Source of the DNA: Streptantibioticus parmotrematis
Lineage (GTDB): Bacteria > Actinomycetota > Actinomycetes > Streptomycetales > Streptomycetaceae
DNA length: 64,000 nucleotides
Assembly (NCBI RefSeq): GCF_019890615.1
Contig: NZ_JAINVZ010000023.1
Span: 60,394-124,393, forward strand
Direction: 5' to 3'
Shown here: positions 43,912 to 51,989 of the stretch, piece after piece
Numbering within the stretch: the first letter of the stretch is position 1
Layout: each line of letters opens with the position of its first letter
Position numbers and translations under genes: made by a program
Notes under the pieces: generated by a model
The model's database searches: none
What the model was told of the DNA's origin: nothing
What the model saw: the letters and a program-made list of their open reading frames with translations, nothing else

Positions 43912-45531
43912 TCACTCGTTCGGCCGCTCGTGCACGACACGGCCCGCCACGACGGTGCGCAGGGCCCGCGGGAGGGGCTCGCCGGGGGTGAGGTCGGGCA
44001 GTCCGGGGGTGCCGGAGCGGGGGTCGGTCGACCAGTTGGCGACGCGCTCGTCGGGCACCTGGACGACGAGGTCGCCGGTCCCCCAGACGGCGTAGTCGGC
44101 CGGCGCGCCGGGCACCAGGGTCCCCGCGTCGTCGCGCCGGATCGCCCGCCAGCCGCCGCGGGTGTGGGCGGTGAAGGCGGCGCGCACCGAGATCCGGTGC
44201 TCCGGGGTGCGGTGGAACGCGGCGGCGCGCACCGTGCCCCAGGGGTCCAGCGGGGTGACCGGGCTGTCGGAGCCGAGGGCCAGCGGCACGCCCGCCTTGA
44301 GCAGGGCGGCGTACGGGTTGAGGCCGCGGGCGCGGTCGGCGCCGAGGCGGTCCGCGTACATGCCCGCGTCGCCGCCCCACGCCGCGTCGAAGGCGGGCTG
44401 GACGGAGGCGACCAGGCCGAGTTCGGCGAAGCCCGCGATGGCGGCGGCGTCCAGCATCTCGGCGTGCTCGACCCGGTGCCGGGCGGCGCGTACGCGCTCG
44501 ACGCCGACGCGGGCGGCGGCCCGGCGCACCCCGTCGAGCACGGCGGCGACCGCGGCGTCCCCGATGGCGTGGAACCCGGCCTGGACACCGCCTTCGGTGC
44601 ACACCGTCACGTGGTCGGCGATGCGCTCGGCCGTCAGGTACGCGGTGCCGGTGTGGTCGGCGTCCGCGTACGGGCCGCTCAGGCAGGCGGTGTGGGAGCC
44701 GAGGGAGCCGTCGACGAACAGGTCCCCGGCGGCGCCGAGCGCGCCGAGGTCGCGGATCGCGTCCAGGTCGGCGGGGCGGCTCACGGCCTGCGCCCAGTAG
44801 CCGAAGACCCGGGGTCCCGGCTCGGCGGCGGCCAGCGCGAGCAGGCCGGTGAGGTCGTCCTGCGAGGAGATGTCGGGGCCGGCGCACTCGTGCAGGGTGG
44901 CGATGCCCTGGGAGGCGGCGTGCCGCAGCGCGGCGCGCTGGGCGTCGGCGCGCTGGGCGGGGCTGACGGCCGCCAGGGCGGCACGGCGCACGGCGTGGTG
45001 GGCGTCGCGGGTCAGCGGGGCGTCGTCGTGGTAGCCGTCCAGCCTGCGGGCCACGTGCGCCAGCGCGGTGCTGGCCAGCGCCGAGTGGACGTCGGTGCGG
45101 CTGAGGTAGAGAGGACGGCCGGCGCAGGCGGCGTCGAGTTCGGCGCGGGACGGCGGACGGCGCTCGGGCCAGCGGGTCTCGTCCCAGCCGTGTCCCAGCA
45201 GCACCTGGTCGTCGGGGCGGGCGGCGGCGTGCGCGGCGACCCGGGCGAGGGCGTCGGCCAGGCCGGTGGCGGTGCCCAGGTCGAGCCCGGTGAGCGCGAG
45301 GCCGGTGGAGGTGGTGTGCACGTGGGCGTCGGTGAACGCCGGGGTGACCAGGGCACCGTCCAGGTCCACGACCTCGTCCACGGAGTCGGCGAAGCCGTCC
45401 GCCGCGCCCTCGGAGCCGATCCACGCGACGGTGGCGCCGTCGGTGACCATGGCGGTGGCGAAGGGGTCGGCGGGGCTGTACACGCTGCCGTTGCGCAGCA
45501 GCACGGTGCCCGGGGGGCGCTCGTCGTTCAT
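43912..45531 (-). CDS. Amidohydrolase (YtcJ-like)
   Basis: A 539-residue member of the metal-dependent amidohydrolase superfamily. HxH in DAHVHTTSTG, GFHAIGDAAVAAV, RVEHAEML and ASDSPVTPLDPW-like GSDSPVTPLDPW mark the active site and the YtcJ-type subgroup. Its natural substrate is unknown. ATG 45531 (MNDERPPG) is used; GTG 45537 lies 6 bases upstream. It lies next to an Lrp/AsnC regulator transcribed the same way, which may control it. Confidence 0.88.
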   Translation of the reverse strand: MNDERPPGTVLLRNGSVYSPADPFATAMVTDGATVAWIGSEGAADGFADSVDEVVDLDGALVTPAFTDAHVHTTSTGLALTGLDLGTATGLADALARVAAHAAARPDDQVLLGHGWDETRWPERRPPSRAELDAACAGRPLYLSRTDVHSALASTALAHVARRLDGYHDDAPLTRDAHHAVRRAALAAVSPAQRADAQRAALRHAASQGIATLHECAGPDISSQDDLTGLLALAAAEPGPRVFGYWAQAVSRPADLDAIRDLGALGAAGDLFVDGSLGSHTACLSGPYADADHTGTAYLTAERIADHVTVCTEGGVQAGFHAIGDAAVAAVLDGVRRAAARVGVERVRAARHRVEHAEMLDAAAIAGFAELGLVASVQPAFDAAWGGDAGMYADRLGADRARGLNPYAALLKAGVPLALGSDSPVTPLDPWGTVRAAAFHRTPEHRISVRAAFTAHTRGGWRAIRRDDAGTLVPGAPADYAVWGTGDLVVQVPDERVANWSTDPRSGTPGLPDLTPGEPLPRALRTVVAGRVVHERPNE

Positions 45532-45619
45532 GCGCACCAGTCTGGCGCCTGTCCGCCGCGTGGCCGCACCCGGGTTGATCGACGGCGGCGCGGCTCGGGC
45601 GGAGGGCGGCGCGACGGGG

Positions 45620-46060
45620 TTACAGGTGCGGGGGGCGGGCCTCGTAGGGCGTGGAGAGGACCACGGTGGTGCGGGTGGAGACGCCGGCGAGGCTGCGGAT
45701 GCGGGCCAGCAGGTGTTCCAGCGCGCCCGGGGTGGCCACGCGGACCTTGAGGATGTAGTTCTCCTCCCCCGCCACGCTGTGGCAGGCCTCGATCTCGGGG
45801 ACGTCGGCGAGCCGGTCCGCGATGTCGTCGGGGGCGCTCGGGTCGAAGGGCGCGACCGAGATGAACGCGGTCAGGGACAGGCCGACCGCCTCGGGGTCGA
45901 CGATCGCCGCGTAGCCGCGGATCACCCCGCGCTGCTCCAGCCTGCGCACCCGCTGGTGCACCGCCGAGGTGGACAGGCCGGTGGCCTTGCCCAGGTCGGT
46001 GTAGCTCATCCGCCCATCGGCGACGAGCAGCTCCACGATCCGCCGGTCCAGCTCCTCCAC
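45620..46060 (-). CDS. Lrp/AsnC family transcriptional regulator
   Basis: A 146-residue regulator: N-terminal HTH VEELDRRIVELLVADGRMSYTDLGKATGLSTSAVHQRVRRLEQRG, linker, and a RAM (AsnC_trans_reg) ligand domain with FISVAPFDP, ACHSVAGEENYILKVRV and LSTPYEARPP. It senses amino acids as a multimer. GTG 46060 is preceded by AGGTTGGG; the longer frame to 46288 has no matching domain. It is upstream of the amidohydrolase gene. Confidence 0.93.
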   Translation of the reverse strand: MEELDRRIVELLVADGRMSYTDLGKATGLSTSAVHQRVRRLEQRGVIRGYAAIVDPEAVGLSLTAFISVAPFDPSAPDDIADRLADVPEIEACHSVAGEENYILKVRVATPGALEHLLARIRSLAGVSTRTTVVLSTPYEARPPHL

Positions 46061-46278
46061 GCCGCCCAACCTATCGCCTCGCGGGGACCAGGGGGCGCGT
46101 GGAGCCGCGCGCCCCGTGCGCCCCCTCGTGTGACGAATGCCACAGGCCGTGCTCCGGCAGGATGATGCCGGGGAGATTATCGGTTGGGCGTGGCGGGAAA
46201 TGCTCTGCTCGGGCCGTGGACGTCGCGTCCGGCCCGACCCGCCCGCCAAGGGGCGCCCGTCACAGGGGGAGAACCACC

Positions 46279-46761
46279 ATGCGCGCATTGAAGCGGCAAG
46301 GCCGCGGTGACCGCACGCGGTCCGCGCTCGAAGACGAGCCCGGCCAGGCCGTTCCGCAGGCCGTCGAGGACGACACCGACACCACCGGCGAGCAGCTCAA
46401 CACGCCGCAGGCCGTTGGGGAGTTGGACGACCTCGACGAGGAGGCCTTCGGCATCTTCCGGGTGCACTGCCCGGACTGCGCCCGGCCGATAGCGCTGCTC
46501 GCGGACGAGGAGACGCTCCCGGAGCACGCGCAGTGCCCGTCGCCGTGGAACCCGTTCGGTCTCACCGTGTGCGCCGGTTCCGGCCGTTCGGTCGCGGACG
46601 CCCGGCCGGTCGAGGAGGACGAGGAGGGGGCCGAGGGGGACGTCGCCGCCCTGCTCACCCTGCCCGCCGGACTCGACTGGCGCACCCAGCCGTTCTCGCA
46701 CGCGGGCGGCCCGGGATCGCGCCCGATGCGCCTCCCCGAGATGCGCGCGCCGCACGCCTGA
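46279..46761 (+). CDS. Acidic cysteine-containing protein, conserved in Streptomyces
   Basis: A 160-residue protein, strongly acidic in the first third (EDDTDTTGEQ, GELDDLDEEAFG) with a CxxC (HCPDCARPIALL) and two more cysteines (QCPSPW, TVCAGSG), which could bind one zinc. No known domain is recognised. GGGGGAG lies 7 bases before ATG 46279. It ends at a strong terminator shared with the acyl-CoA dehydrogenase gene. Confidence 0.75.
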   Translation: MRALKRQGRGDRTRSALEDEPGQAVPQAVEDDTDTTGEQLNTPQAVGELDDLDEEAFGIFRVHCPDCARPIALLADEETLPEHAQCPSPWNPFGLTVCAGSGRSVADARPVEEDEEGAEGDVAALLTLPAGLDWRTQPFSHAGGPGSRPMRLPEMRAPHA

Positions 46762-46879
46762 CGGGCCGGCAGTGGAAATCGGCCGATTCATCGCCTTGAT
46801 CGGACGACCCGTCAACTCTCGTCACCATCAAGGTAATTGATCTCCCGTCACTTCTGATGACGGACGGCGGCACGTCGGA

Positions 46880-46926
46880 TACGGAAAGGGGGCCGTACCG
46901 CCTGGCGGTACGGCCCCCTTTCCGTA
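46880..46926. terminator. Perfect 23-bp inverted repeat terminator
   Basis: Bases 46880-46902 are exactly complementary to 46904-46926 about the single T at 46903; it holds GGAAAGGGGGCC on one side and GGCCCCCTTTCC on the other. It sits between convergent genes and will stop transcription in both directions. Confidence 0.92.
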
Positions 46927-46930
46927 CGGG

Positions 46931-48106
46931 CTAGTCCCGGCTCTCCGGGCCCGCGATGTGCCGGGCGATCACCATGCGCTGGATCTGGTTGGTGCCCTCC
47001 ACGATCTGGAGCACCTTGGCCTCCCGCATGTAGCGCTCGGCGGGGAAGTCGGCGGTGTAGCCGTAGCCGCCCATCAGCTGGACCGCGTCCGTGGTCACCT
47101 TCATCGCGGTGTCGGTGCACAGCAGCTTGGCCATCGCCGCCTGCTTGCCGAACGGCTGCCCGGCGTCCCGCAGCCGGGCGGCGGCCAGGTAGAGCGCGCG
47201 GCCCGCCTCGATCGCGGTGGCCATGTCGGCGAGCATGAAGCGCAGCCCCTGGAAGTCGACCAGCGGGCGGCCGAACTGCCGCCGCTCGGCGAGGAATCGC
47301 AGCGCCTCGTCCAGTGCGCCCTGCGCGACGCCTGTCGCGCAGGCGGCGATGCCGAGGCGGCCGGAGTCCAGGGCGGACAGCGCGATGGAGAAGCCCTGGC
47401 CCTCCTCGCCGACCCGCCGGGTGTCGGGCACCCGTACGCCGTCGAAGTGGACCTGCGCGGTGGGCGAGCCCTTCAGGCCCATCTTGCGTTCCGGGGCCGC
47501 CGCGCTCAGGCCCTCCGCGTCGCCGGGGACCAGGAACGCCGTGATACCGCGCGGTCCGTCGGCGCCGGTGCGGGCCAGCACCGTGTAGAAGTCGGCCACG
47601 CCGCCGTGGGTGATCCACGCCTTGGTGCCCTCGATCACCCAGTGGTCGCCGTCGCGCGTGGCGCGGGTGCGCAGGCTGGCGGCGTCGGAGCCCGCGCTGG
47701 GCTCGGACAGGCAGTAGGCGCCCAGGAGTTCGCCGCCCAGCATGGCGTCGAGGTGCTCCGCGCGCTGCTCCTTGGTGCCGAACTCGGCGAGCGCGTGGCA
47801 GGCGAGGGTGTGGACGCTGACGCCGAGGCCCACGGTGAGGCGGATCGCGGCCAGCTCTTCGAGGACCTGGAGGTAGACCTCGTACGGCTGCTCGCCGCCG
47901 CCGTACTCGGCCGGGTACGGCAGGCCCAGCAGACCGGCCGCGCCGATGGTGGTGAAGACCTCGCGCGGGAAGCGCCCCGCGTCCTCCTCCTCGGCGGTCC
48001 GTGGCCGGATCTCCCGCGCGGCGATGTCGCGGGTGAGGCCGAGCAGGTCGCGGGCCTCCTCGGTGGGCAGGTGACGTTCGACCGGCTGCGGGCCGTCGGC
48101 GGGCAT
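46931..48106 (-). CDS. Acyl-CoA dehydrogenase
   Basis: A 391-residue FAD enzyme that oxidises acyl-CoA to 2-enoyl-CoA. CLSEPSAGSDAASLRT, ITHGGVADFYTVLART (FAD signature 1-like), RRQFGRPLVDFQGLRFMLADMAT, QLMGGYGYTADFPAERYMREAKVLQIVEGTNQIQRM are present, with the catalytic glutamate in VEGTNQIQR. Chain-length preference cannot be read. GGGAGGAG precedes ATG 48106. Confidence 0.93.
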   Translation of the reverse strand: MPADGPQPVERHLPTEEARDLLGLTRDIAAREIRPRTAEEEDAGRFPREVFTTIGAAGLLGLPYPAEYGGGEQPYEVYLQVLEELAAIRLTVGLGVSVHTLACHALAEFGTKEQRAEHLDAMLGGELLGAYCLSEPSAGSDAASLRTRATRDGDHWVIEGTKAWITHGGVADFYTVLARTGADGPRGITAFLVPGDAEGLSAAAPERKMGLKGSPTAQVHFDGVRVPDTRRVGEEGQGFSIALSALDSGRLGIAACATGVAQGALDEALRFLAERRQFGRPLVDFQGLRFMLADMATAIEAGRALYLAAARLRDAGQPFGKQAAMAKLLCTDTAMKVTTDAVQLMGGYGYTADFPAERYMREAKVLQIVEGTNQIQRMVIARHIAGPESRD

Positions 48107-48412
48107 GGCGGCGCTCCTCCCTGTCGGGCGGGTCGGCGGCGGGCCAGGGGTGGGGCAGCGCCGCCGCATGGATGTACCCTCGGCCGATGATCTCCCGCCG
48201 GGTCGCGGTCTGGGCTGATCAGCGGTCTGTGGCGGTTGGAGTATGCCCGATCGGGCGCTGTTCGTCACGGGGTGGCAAGGCCGCGCGAGGGCGCGGGCGG
48301 GGGCGCGGCGGTCGCACCCGTCGCATTCGAGCCACACACGCCGTAGCGCGAGCCGGAATGCGACCCCGCACCCGGCTCCCGGCCCGGCGGTCGCCGCGTC
48401 AGCGCGGGCCGC
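48107..48412. other. Gap upstream of the acyl-CoA dehydrogenase gene
   Basis: About 305 bp with no gene. It must hold the promoter of the acyl-CoA dehydrogenase gene; a CATACTCC (around 48240, minus strand) could be part of a -10 box. I see no inverted repeats or ORFs with support. Confidence 0.5.
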
Positions 48413-48542
48413 TCAGGCGATCCGCTCGAACGCCATCAGCCGGTAGACCGGATCGGGCCGGGCGTCGCGCGGATCGGGCAGCGTGCCGAGCCGGTCGGCG
48501 GGCGCTCGTGTCCTCCCGTACGACCCGGCCGTCCAGCATGTC
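48413..48542 (-). pseudogene. Frameshifted C-terminal scrap of an unidentified protein
   Basis: On the minus strand MLDGRVVREDTSA continues, after one frame change, as ADRLGTLPDPRDARPDPVYRLMAFERIA with a TGA at 48413-48415. The first part resembles the end of ABC transporter ATP-binding proteins (DGRVV). No upstream part of such a protein exists before the His-rich lipoprotein gene. This is weak evidence for a decayed gene. Confidence 0.3.
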
Positions 48543-48548
48543 CCGCGC

Positions 48549-48737
48549 TCAGTGACGGTGGGTGACGACGTGGTGCGTGACGACGTGGTGGGTCACCGTG
48601 TGGTGGACGACGGTGTGGTGGACCACGGTCGTGGTGTGGTGGTGGCTCGCGCAGCCGGTGGCCAGCACGGCGGTGGCGGCCAGGGTGACGGCCGCGGCGG
48701 CGGTCCGCACACGGGACGCGGTCTTCACACGGGACAA
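48549..48737 (-). CDS. Tiny histidine-rich lipoprotein
   Basis: A 62-residue protein. A lipoprotein signal peptide (MSRVKTASRVRTAAAAVTLAATAVLATGC) ends with C29, giving a mature part of about 34 residues that is almost only His, Val and Thr: HHHTTTVVHHTVVHHTVTHHVVTHHVV, 13 His in all. TTG 48737 is preferred, with GAGGAG 7 bases upstream; the GTG further in has no SD. The lipobox ATGC is not ideal (Ala at -3). A surface metal-binding (Zn, Ni, Cu) role is plausible, but the gene could also arise by expansion of simple repeats. Confidence 0.6.
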   Translation of the reverse strand: MSRVKTASRVRTAAAAVTLAATAVLATGCASHHHTTTVVHHTVVHHTVTHHVVTHHVVTHRH

Positions 48738-48921
48738 CGTGGTGCTCCTCGGTCGGGTTCTCGGCAGGGGCCTCCATGCATCGAGCATGTTCCTGCCATC
48801 GGCGCCGTTGATCGTACCGTTCGCCGCACAGCTTCCGGACAGCGAGCCCCGGGCCAAGTACCGCGACGGCAGGGCGCGTCGGCGCGCGCCGCCACAAGGG
48901 CAGGGCGTGCCGTGCGCCCGG

Positions 48922-50187
48922 TCAGTCCTCGCGCGCCGCGCCGGTGAGCGCCGTGCGCGCCGCCTGCCCGCGGACGTACGCGGTCACCGGTGAGGCGCGG
49001 AACGCCTCGGCCACCTGCACCAGCCACAGCGCCTCGGCGTCGATGGTGCCCGGGAGCGTCGGGGCGGGGTGCCCGGCGTCCGGGTCGTCCACGTGGCGGC
49101 GGCCGTGCCTGCGGTTCTCCAGGGCCGCGGCGAGGACGGCCGCCTCCACCACGGCCCCGCCGGGACCGGCCGGGTCCCGGTCGGCGATCCAGGAGGCCAC
49201 GTGCGGATCGTGGTAGGGGCGCAACGCCAGGGCCGCGTCGTGGATCTCGATGATGCGGCGGTAGAGCGCGAACTCGGCACGCCAGGGCGGCAGTCGGCGT
49301 GACGGCCGCCCCGGGGCCAGCGCGATCTCGGGAAGTTCGGCGTGCAGCGCGGACCACAGCGGCTCCAGCGCGCGGTGCCGCCGGTGCGCCCGCAGCCAGC
49401 GCAACGGGGTCGCCAGCCGGGTTCCCCACAGCGTCACGGTGGCGCCGGACACCGTCAGCACGGCGCAGATCACACCGAGCACGTTGGAGAGCGTGTCCTC
49501 ACCGCCGTCCTGCACGCCGCCGGCCAGCACGTCGGCCACGTCGTCCAGGGACCACGCGGTCCACAGCGCGCCGACCACGATCGCCGCGGTGGTCAGTTCG
49601 AGGCCGAAGCGCAGGGGCCCGGGCCCGGCGCGGCGCATGTGCGGCACGATCACCCGGGTCAGCACCAGCAGGCACCAGATGGCGTAGCAGGTGAACAACG
49701 CGTCGTAGGACGAGAGCAGGATCCGCGCGGCCGGCCCGTGGACCGCCATGGAGCCGCCGCGCATGCTGGGCTCGGCACCCAACAGCAGGACTGCGGAGAC
49801 CAGTTGGACGGCGATCGCGACCAGCACGTGGTGCCGCAGGTCCGGCCGTACGGGGTCGGGCCCGGGGCCGGCGGCGACGCCCCCGGGCGCGTAAGGGGTC
49901 TCGTTCGTCAGCGAGAGCGCCAGCAGGGCGAGGAAGCTCAGGCCCGCCGTCTTCACCGAGTCACCCGCCAACTCGACCACGACGCCCGGCAGTACGGCGT
50001 CCAGCCAGGCGAGCGTCGCCGGGGTCAGCAGGACGAAGGACACACCGAGGCAGAGCGCGAAGCCGCAGACGTAGCGCTGCGCGGGGTCCGCGCCGGAGCC
50101 GCGTGCGAGCAGGACACGGTAGCCGCCGAATCCGGCGAGCACGGCCGCCGCCACGTACGCGATCAGCTCAACCACGGCGTGGACCAC
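48922..50187 (-). CDS. MAB_1171c family putative transporter (DUF6545)
   Basis: A 421-residue membrane protein with about seven helices in its first 260 residues and a cytosolic C-terminal domain (ALEPLWSALHAELPEIAL, YRRIIEIHDAALALRPYHD), typical of the MAB_1171c family that sits next to XRE and ImmA/IrrE genes. Function unknown. The GTG at 50187 overlaps the ImmA gene's end; GTG 50175 (MVELIAYV) is a good alternative, overlapping by 8 bases. Either way it is translationally linked to the ImmA gene. Confidence 0.85.
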   Translation of the reverse strand: MVHAVVELIAYVAAAVLAGFGGYRVLLARGSGADPAQRYVCGFALCLGVSFVLLTPATLAWLDAVLPGVVVELAGDSVKTAGLSFLALLALSLTNETPYAPGGVAAGPGPDPVRPDLRHHVLVAIAVQLVSAVLLLGAEPSMRGGSMAVHGPAARILLSSYDALFTCYAIWCLLVLTRVIVPHMRRAGPGPLRFGLELTTAAIVVGALWTAWSLDDVADVLAGGVQDGGEDTLSNVLGVICAVLTVSGATVTLWGTRLATPLRWLRAHRRHRALEPLWSALHAELPEIALAPGRPSRRLPPWRAEFALYRRIIEIHDAALALRPYHDPHVASWIADRDPAGPGGAVVEAAVLAAALENRRHGRRHVDDPDAGHPAPTLPGTIDAEALWLVQVAEAFRASPVTAYVRGQAARTALTGAARED

Positions 50188-50722
50188 GGCCGTCCGGCGG
50201 GCTGAGCAGCGACTCGACCCGGTTGCGCGGAACGAGGGCCGGTGGCCGCAGTCCGTCGTCGCGGGCGGCCCGGCACCGGATCAGCGACGCGACGAGTTCG
50301 GCCTCGCGTTCCTGCGGTTCGGTGTAGACCGTGCGTCCCAGCACGCGCTGGACCAGCGCCGGGGGCAGGTTGGGCATCAGCACGTGCGCGGCCGAGGTGG
50401 CTGAGGGGGCGGTGTCGTAATGGCCGCAGATGATGTGGGCCGCCTCGTGCAGCAGGATGTGCTGCTGGTGCAGGGGGGTGGTGTCCGCCGCGTAGAGAAT
50501 GCAGTCGGCACGGTCGGTGGTGACCAGCAGTCCGCACGGTGTGTGCGGGCGGTCGGTCACCGGTATGAGTTCGATCGGCCTGCCCCGGGTCCGGGCCAGC
50601 GAGGCGATGAAGGCGAACGCGTCGAACGGGCGGGGCAGTTCGAGCGCGTCCACGGTCTGCCGGCACCGCAGCTTCAGTCGGCGTCTCTCCCGCAGCGCGC
50701 GCAGGCGCCCACCCGTACTCAC
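50168..50722 (-). CDS. ImmA/IrrE-like metallopeptidase-type protein
   Basis: A 184-residue protein with the zinc-protease motif HEAAH in ILLHEAAHIICGHYD (about residues 90-94), flanked by ADTTPLHQQH and a C-terminal EREAELVASLI. ImmA-type proteins cleave or destabilise cognate XRE repressors. GTG 50722 (MSTGGRLRALRERRR) is used, with AGAGG upstream; a longer frame begins inside the XRE gene. It is the middle gene of the XRE-ImmA-MAB_1171c operon. Confidence 0.85.
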   Translation of the reverse strand: MSTGGRLRALRERRRLKLRCRQTVDALELPRPFDAFAFIASLARTRGRPIELIPVTDRPHTPCGLLVTTDRADCILYAADTTPLHQQHILLHEAAHIICGHYDTAPSATSAAHVLMPNLPPALVQRVLGRTVYTEPQEREAELVASLIRCRAARDDGLRPPALVPRNRVESLLSPPDGRGPRRG

Positions 50723-50795
50723 CCGCCGTACCTCTTCCGCCGTGCCAAGTGCGCCTGGTCCCGCGCCGGTCGGGCCGACGAGCACGGGACCGCGC

Positions 50796-51254
50796 TCAGT
50801 CGCCGGACCCCAGAGTGCCACCACCGCCGCGCTCCCGGCGGGCGATCACGTCGATCATGTCGCTGATGGTGCCCACGCCTTCGGGCGAGAGGTTCACCGC
50901 GCGCAGCGCGACGCTGCGCACGCCCGCGTCCCGCAGCGCGCCGAGCAACTCCAGTTCCTTGGCGATGGCGGCACCGCGGTCGTCGTCGAAGAAGTAGGCG
51001 ACGGGCACCTGGAAGAACCGGGCGAGCGCTTCGAGATGGCGTTTGGTGGGGTTGTCCCGGCGGCCGGTGCGCAACTGCCACAGGTAGGTCGCGGAGAAGC
51101 TCTCCCCGGTGGCCTCGCGGCACGCCTTGGCGACCTCTTCGTGGCTGAACTGCTCGTGACTGGGCCGCCGTACGACACGGAACAACGCGTCGATCTTCTC
51201 GGCCAGCGTCGACGCCTGCGGGCGAGGTGTCGCCGTCGGTTCCGGCGGAGCCAT
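50796..51254 (-). CDS. XRE family regulator of the ImmA module
   Basis: A 152-residue protein whose HTH_3 core is EKIDALFRVVRRPSHEQFSHEEVAKACREATGESFSATYLWQLRTGRRDNPTKRHLEALARFFQV (about residues 18-82), followed by a small C-terminal dimerisation part. Such genes encode the repressor of the XRE/ImmA pair; here it is promoter-proximal. GGGAGG lies before ATG 51254. Confidence 0.9.
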   Translation of the reverse strand: MAPPEPTATPRPQASTLAEKIDALFRVVRRPSHEQFSHEEVAKACREATGESFSATYLWQLRTGRRDNPTKRHLEALARFFQVPVAYFFDDDRGAAIAKELELLGALRDAGVRSVALRAVNLSPEGVGTISDMIDVIARRERGGGGTLGSGD

Positions 51255-51494
51255 CCGCCACCTCCCTCGATCCGTCCCGGTCGGTACGGCCCGGTCACCG
51301 CGCGCCCGACCGACCCCGCCATCCATCCTAGCTGGCGGCACATCGATGTCATCCCTTTACCGCGCACGCCAGTTGATGGGTTTCAGCCGGGTGGAACCAG
51401 GGATTCAGAGGACTGGCGGTCGGTTGCCACGATCGACACGGCCGGTGCAAGCGGAAGACCGGCGGCCTCGCCGCACCCGGCCTCCCGATGCCGC

Positions 51495-51836
51495 TCAGGC
51501 CGAGGCGTGCCTGCCGATGATCAGCTCGACCTCGTCCCCCGTCCCGGCGAACTCCCGGATCGTCCAGGCGCGCGCGTCGATCGGGGTGCCGGCGCCCGTG
51601 GTGTAGGGCGGGACGACGAGGACCGCGCCCTCGGATCCCCCCGTACGCAGTCGTGCGTCGGCGACCACCCCGTCGGAGAAGCGCAGATCCAGTTCGACCG
51701 GCCACGGGTCCGCCGCGAACGCACGGGGGTCGGACAACCCCTGGACGCGGCAGCGCGCGCCCGGGAACAGGTGCGTGTGACCGCAGACGGCCGGACAGGT
51801 GTCCGCTTCGCCGGACCCGGCGCGGGACTCGGGCAT
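51495..51836 (-). CDS. Hypothetical protein
   Basis: A 113-residue cytosolic protein with no recognised domain. It has four cysteines in the N-terminal half (CPAVCGHTHLF, ARCRVQG), then beta-rich segments (PVELDLRFSDGVVADARLRTG, AVLVVPPYTTGAGTPI, WTIREFAG, DEVELIIGRH). GAGGAG is 5 bases before ATG 51836. It lies between the ketoacyl synthase and the XRE module and may be regulated with neither. Confidence 0.65.
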   Translation of the reverse strand: MPESRAGSGEADTCPAVCGHTHLFPGARCRVQGLSDPRAFAADPWPVELDLRFSDGVVADARLRTGGSEGAVLVVPPYTTGAGTPIDARAWTIREFAGTGDEVELIIGRHASA

Positions 51837-51989
51837 GGGGACTCCTCACCACACGTGACGACGGAACGATGCCAGTCTGGCGCCGGGATCCCGCCGCCGC
51901 CCCGCGCCACCGCCGCGGGACACCACTCATGGGCGCACGGGTCGCGGTGGTTTCACCCGGACGGAGGCCGCCGCATGCGGCACGTGTGA

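Noticed and set aside
48172..48555. 127-codon plus-strand frame
   Set aside because: Arg-rich, no SD, overlaps the regulatory gap and the decayed fragment on the other strand.
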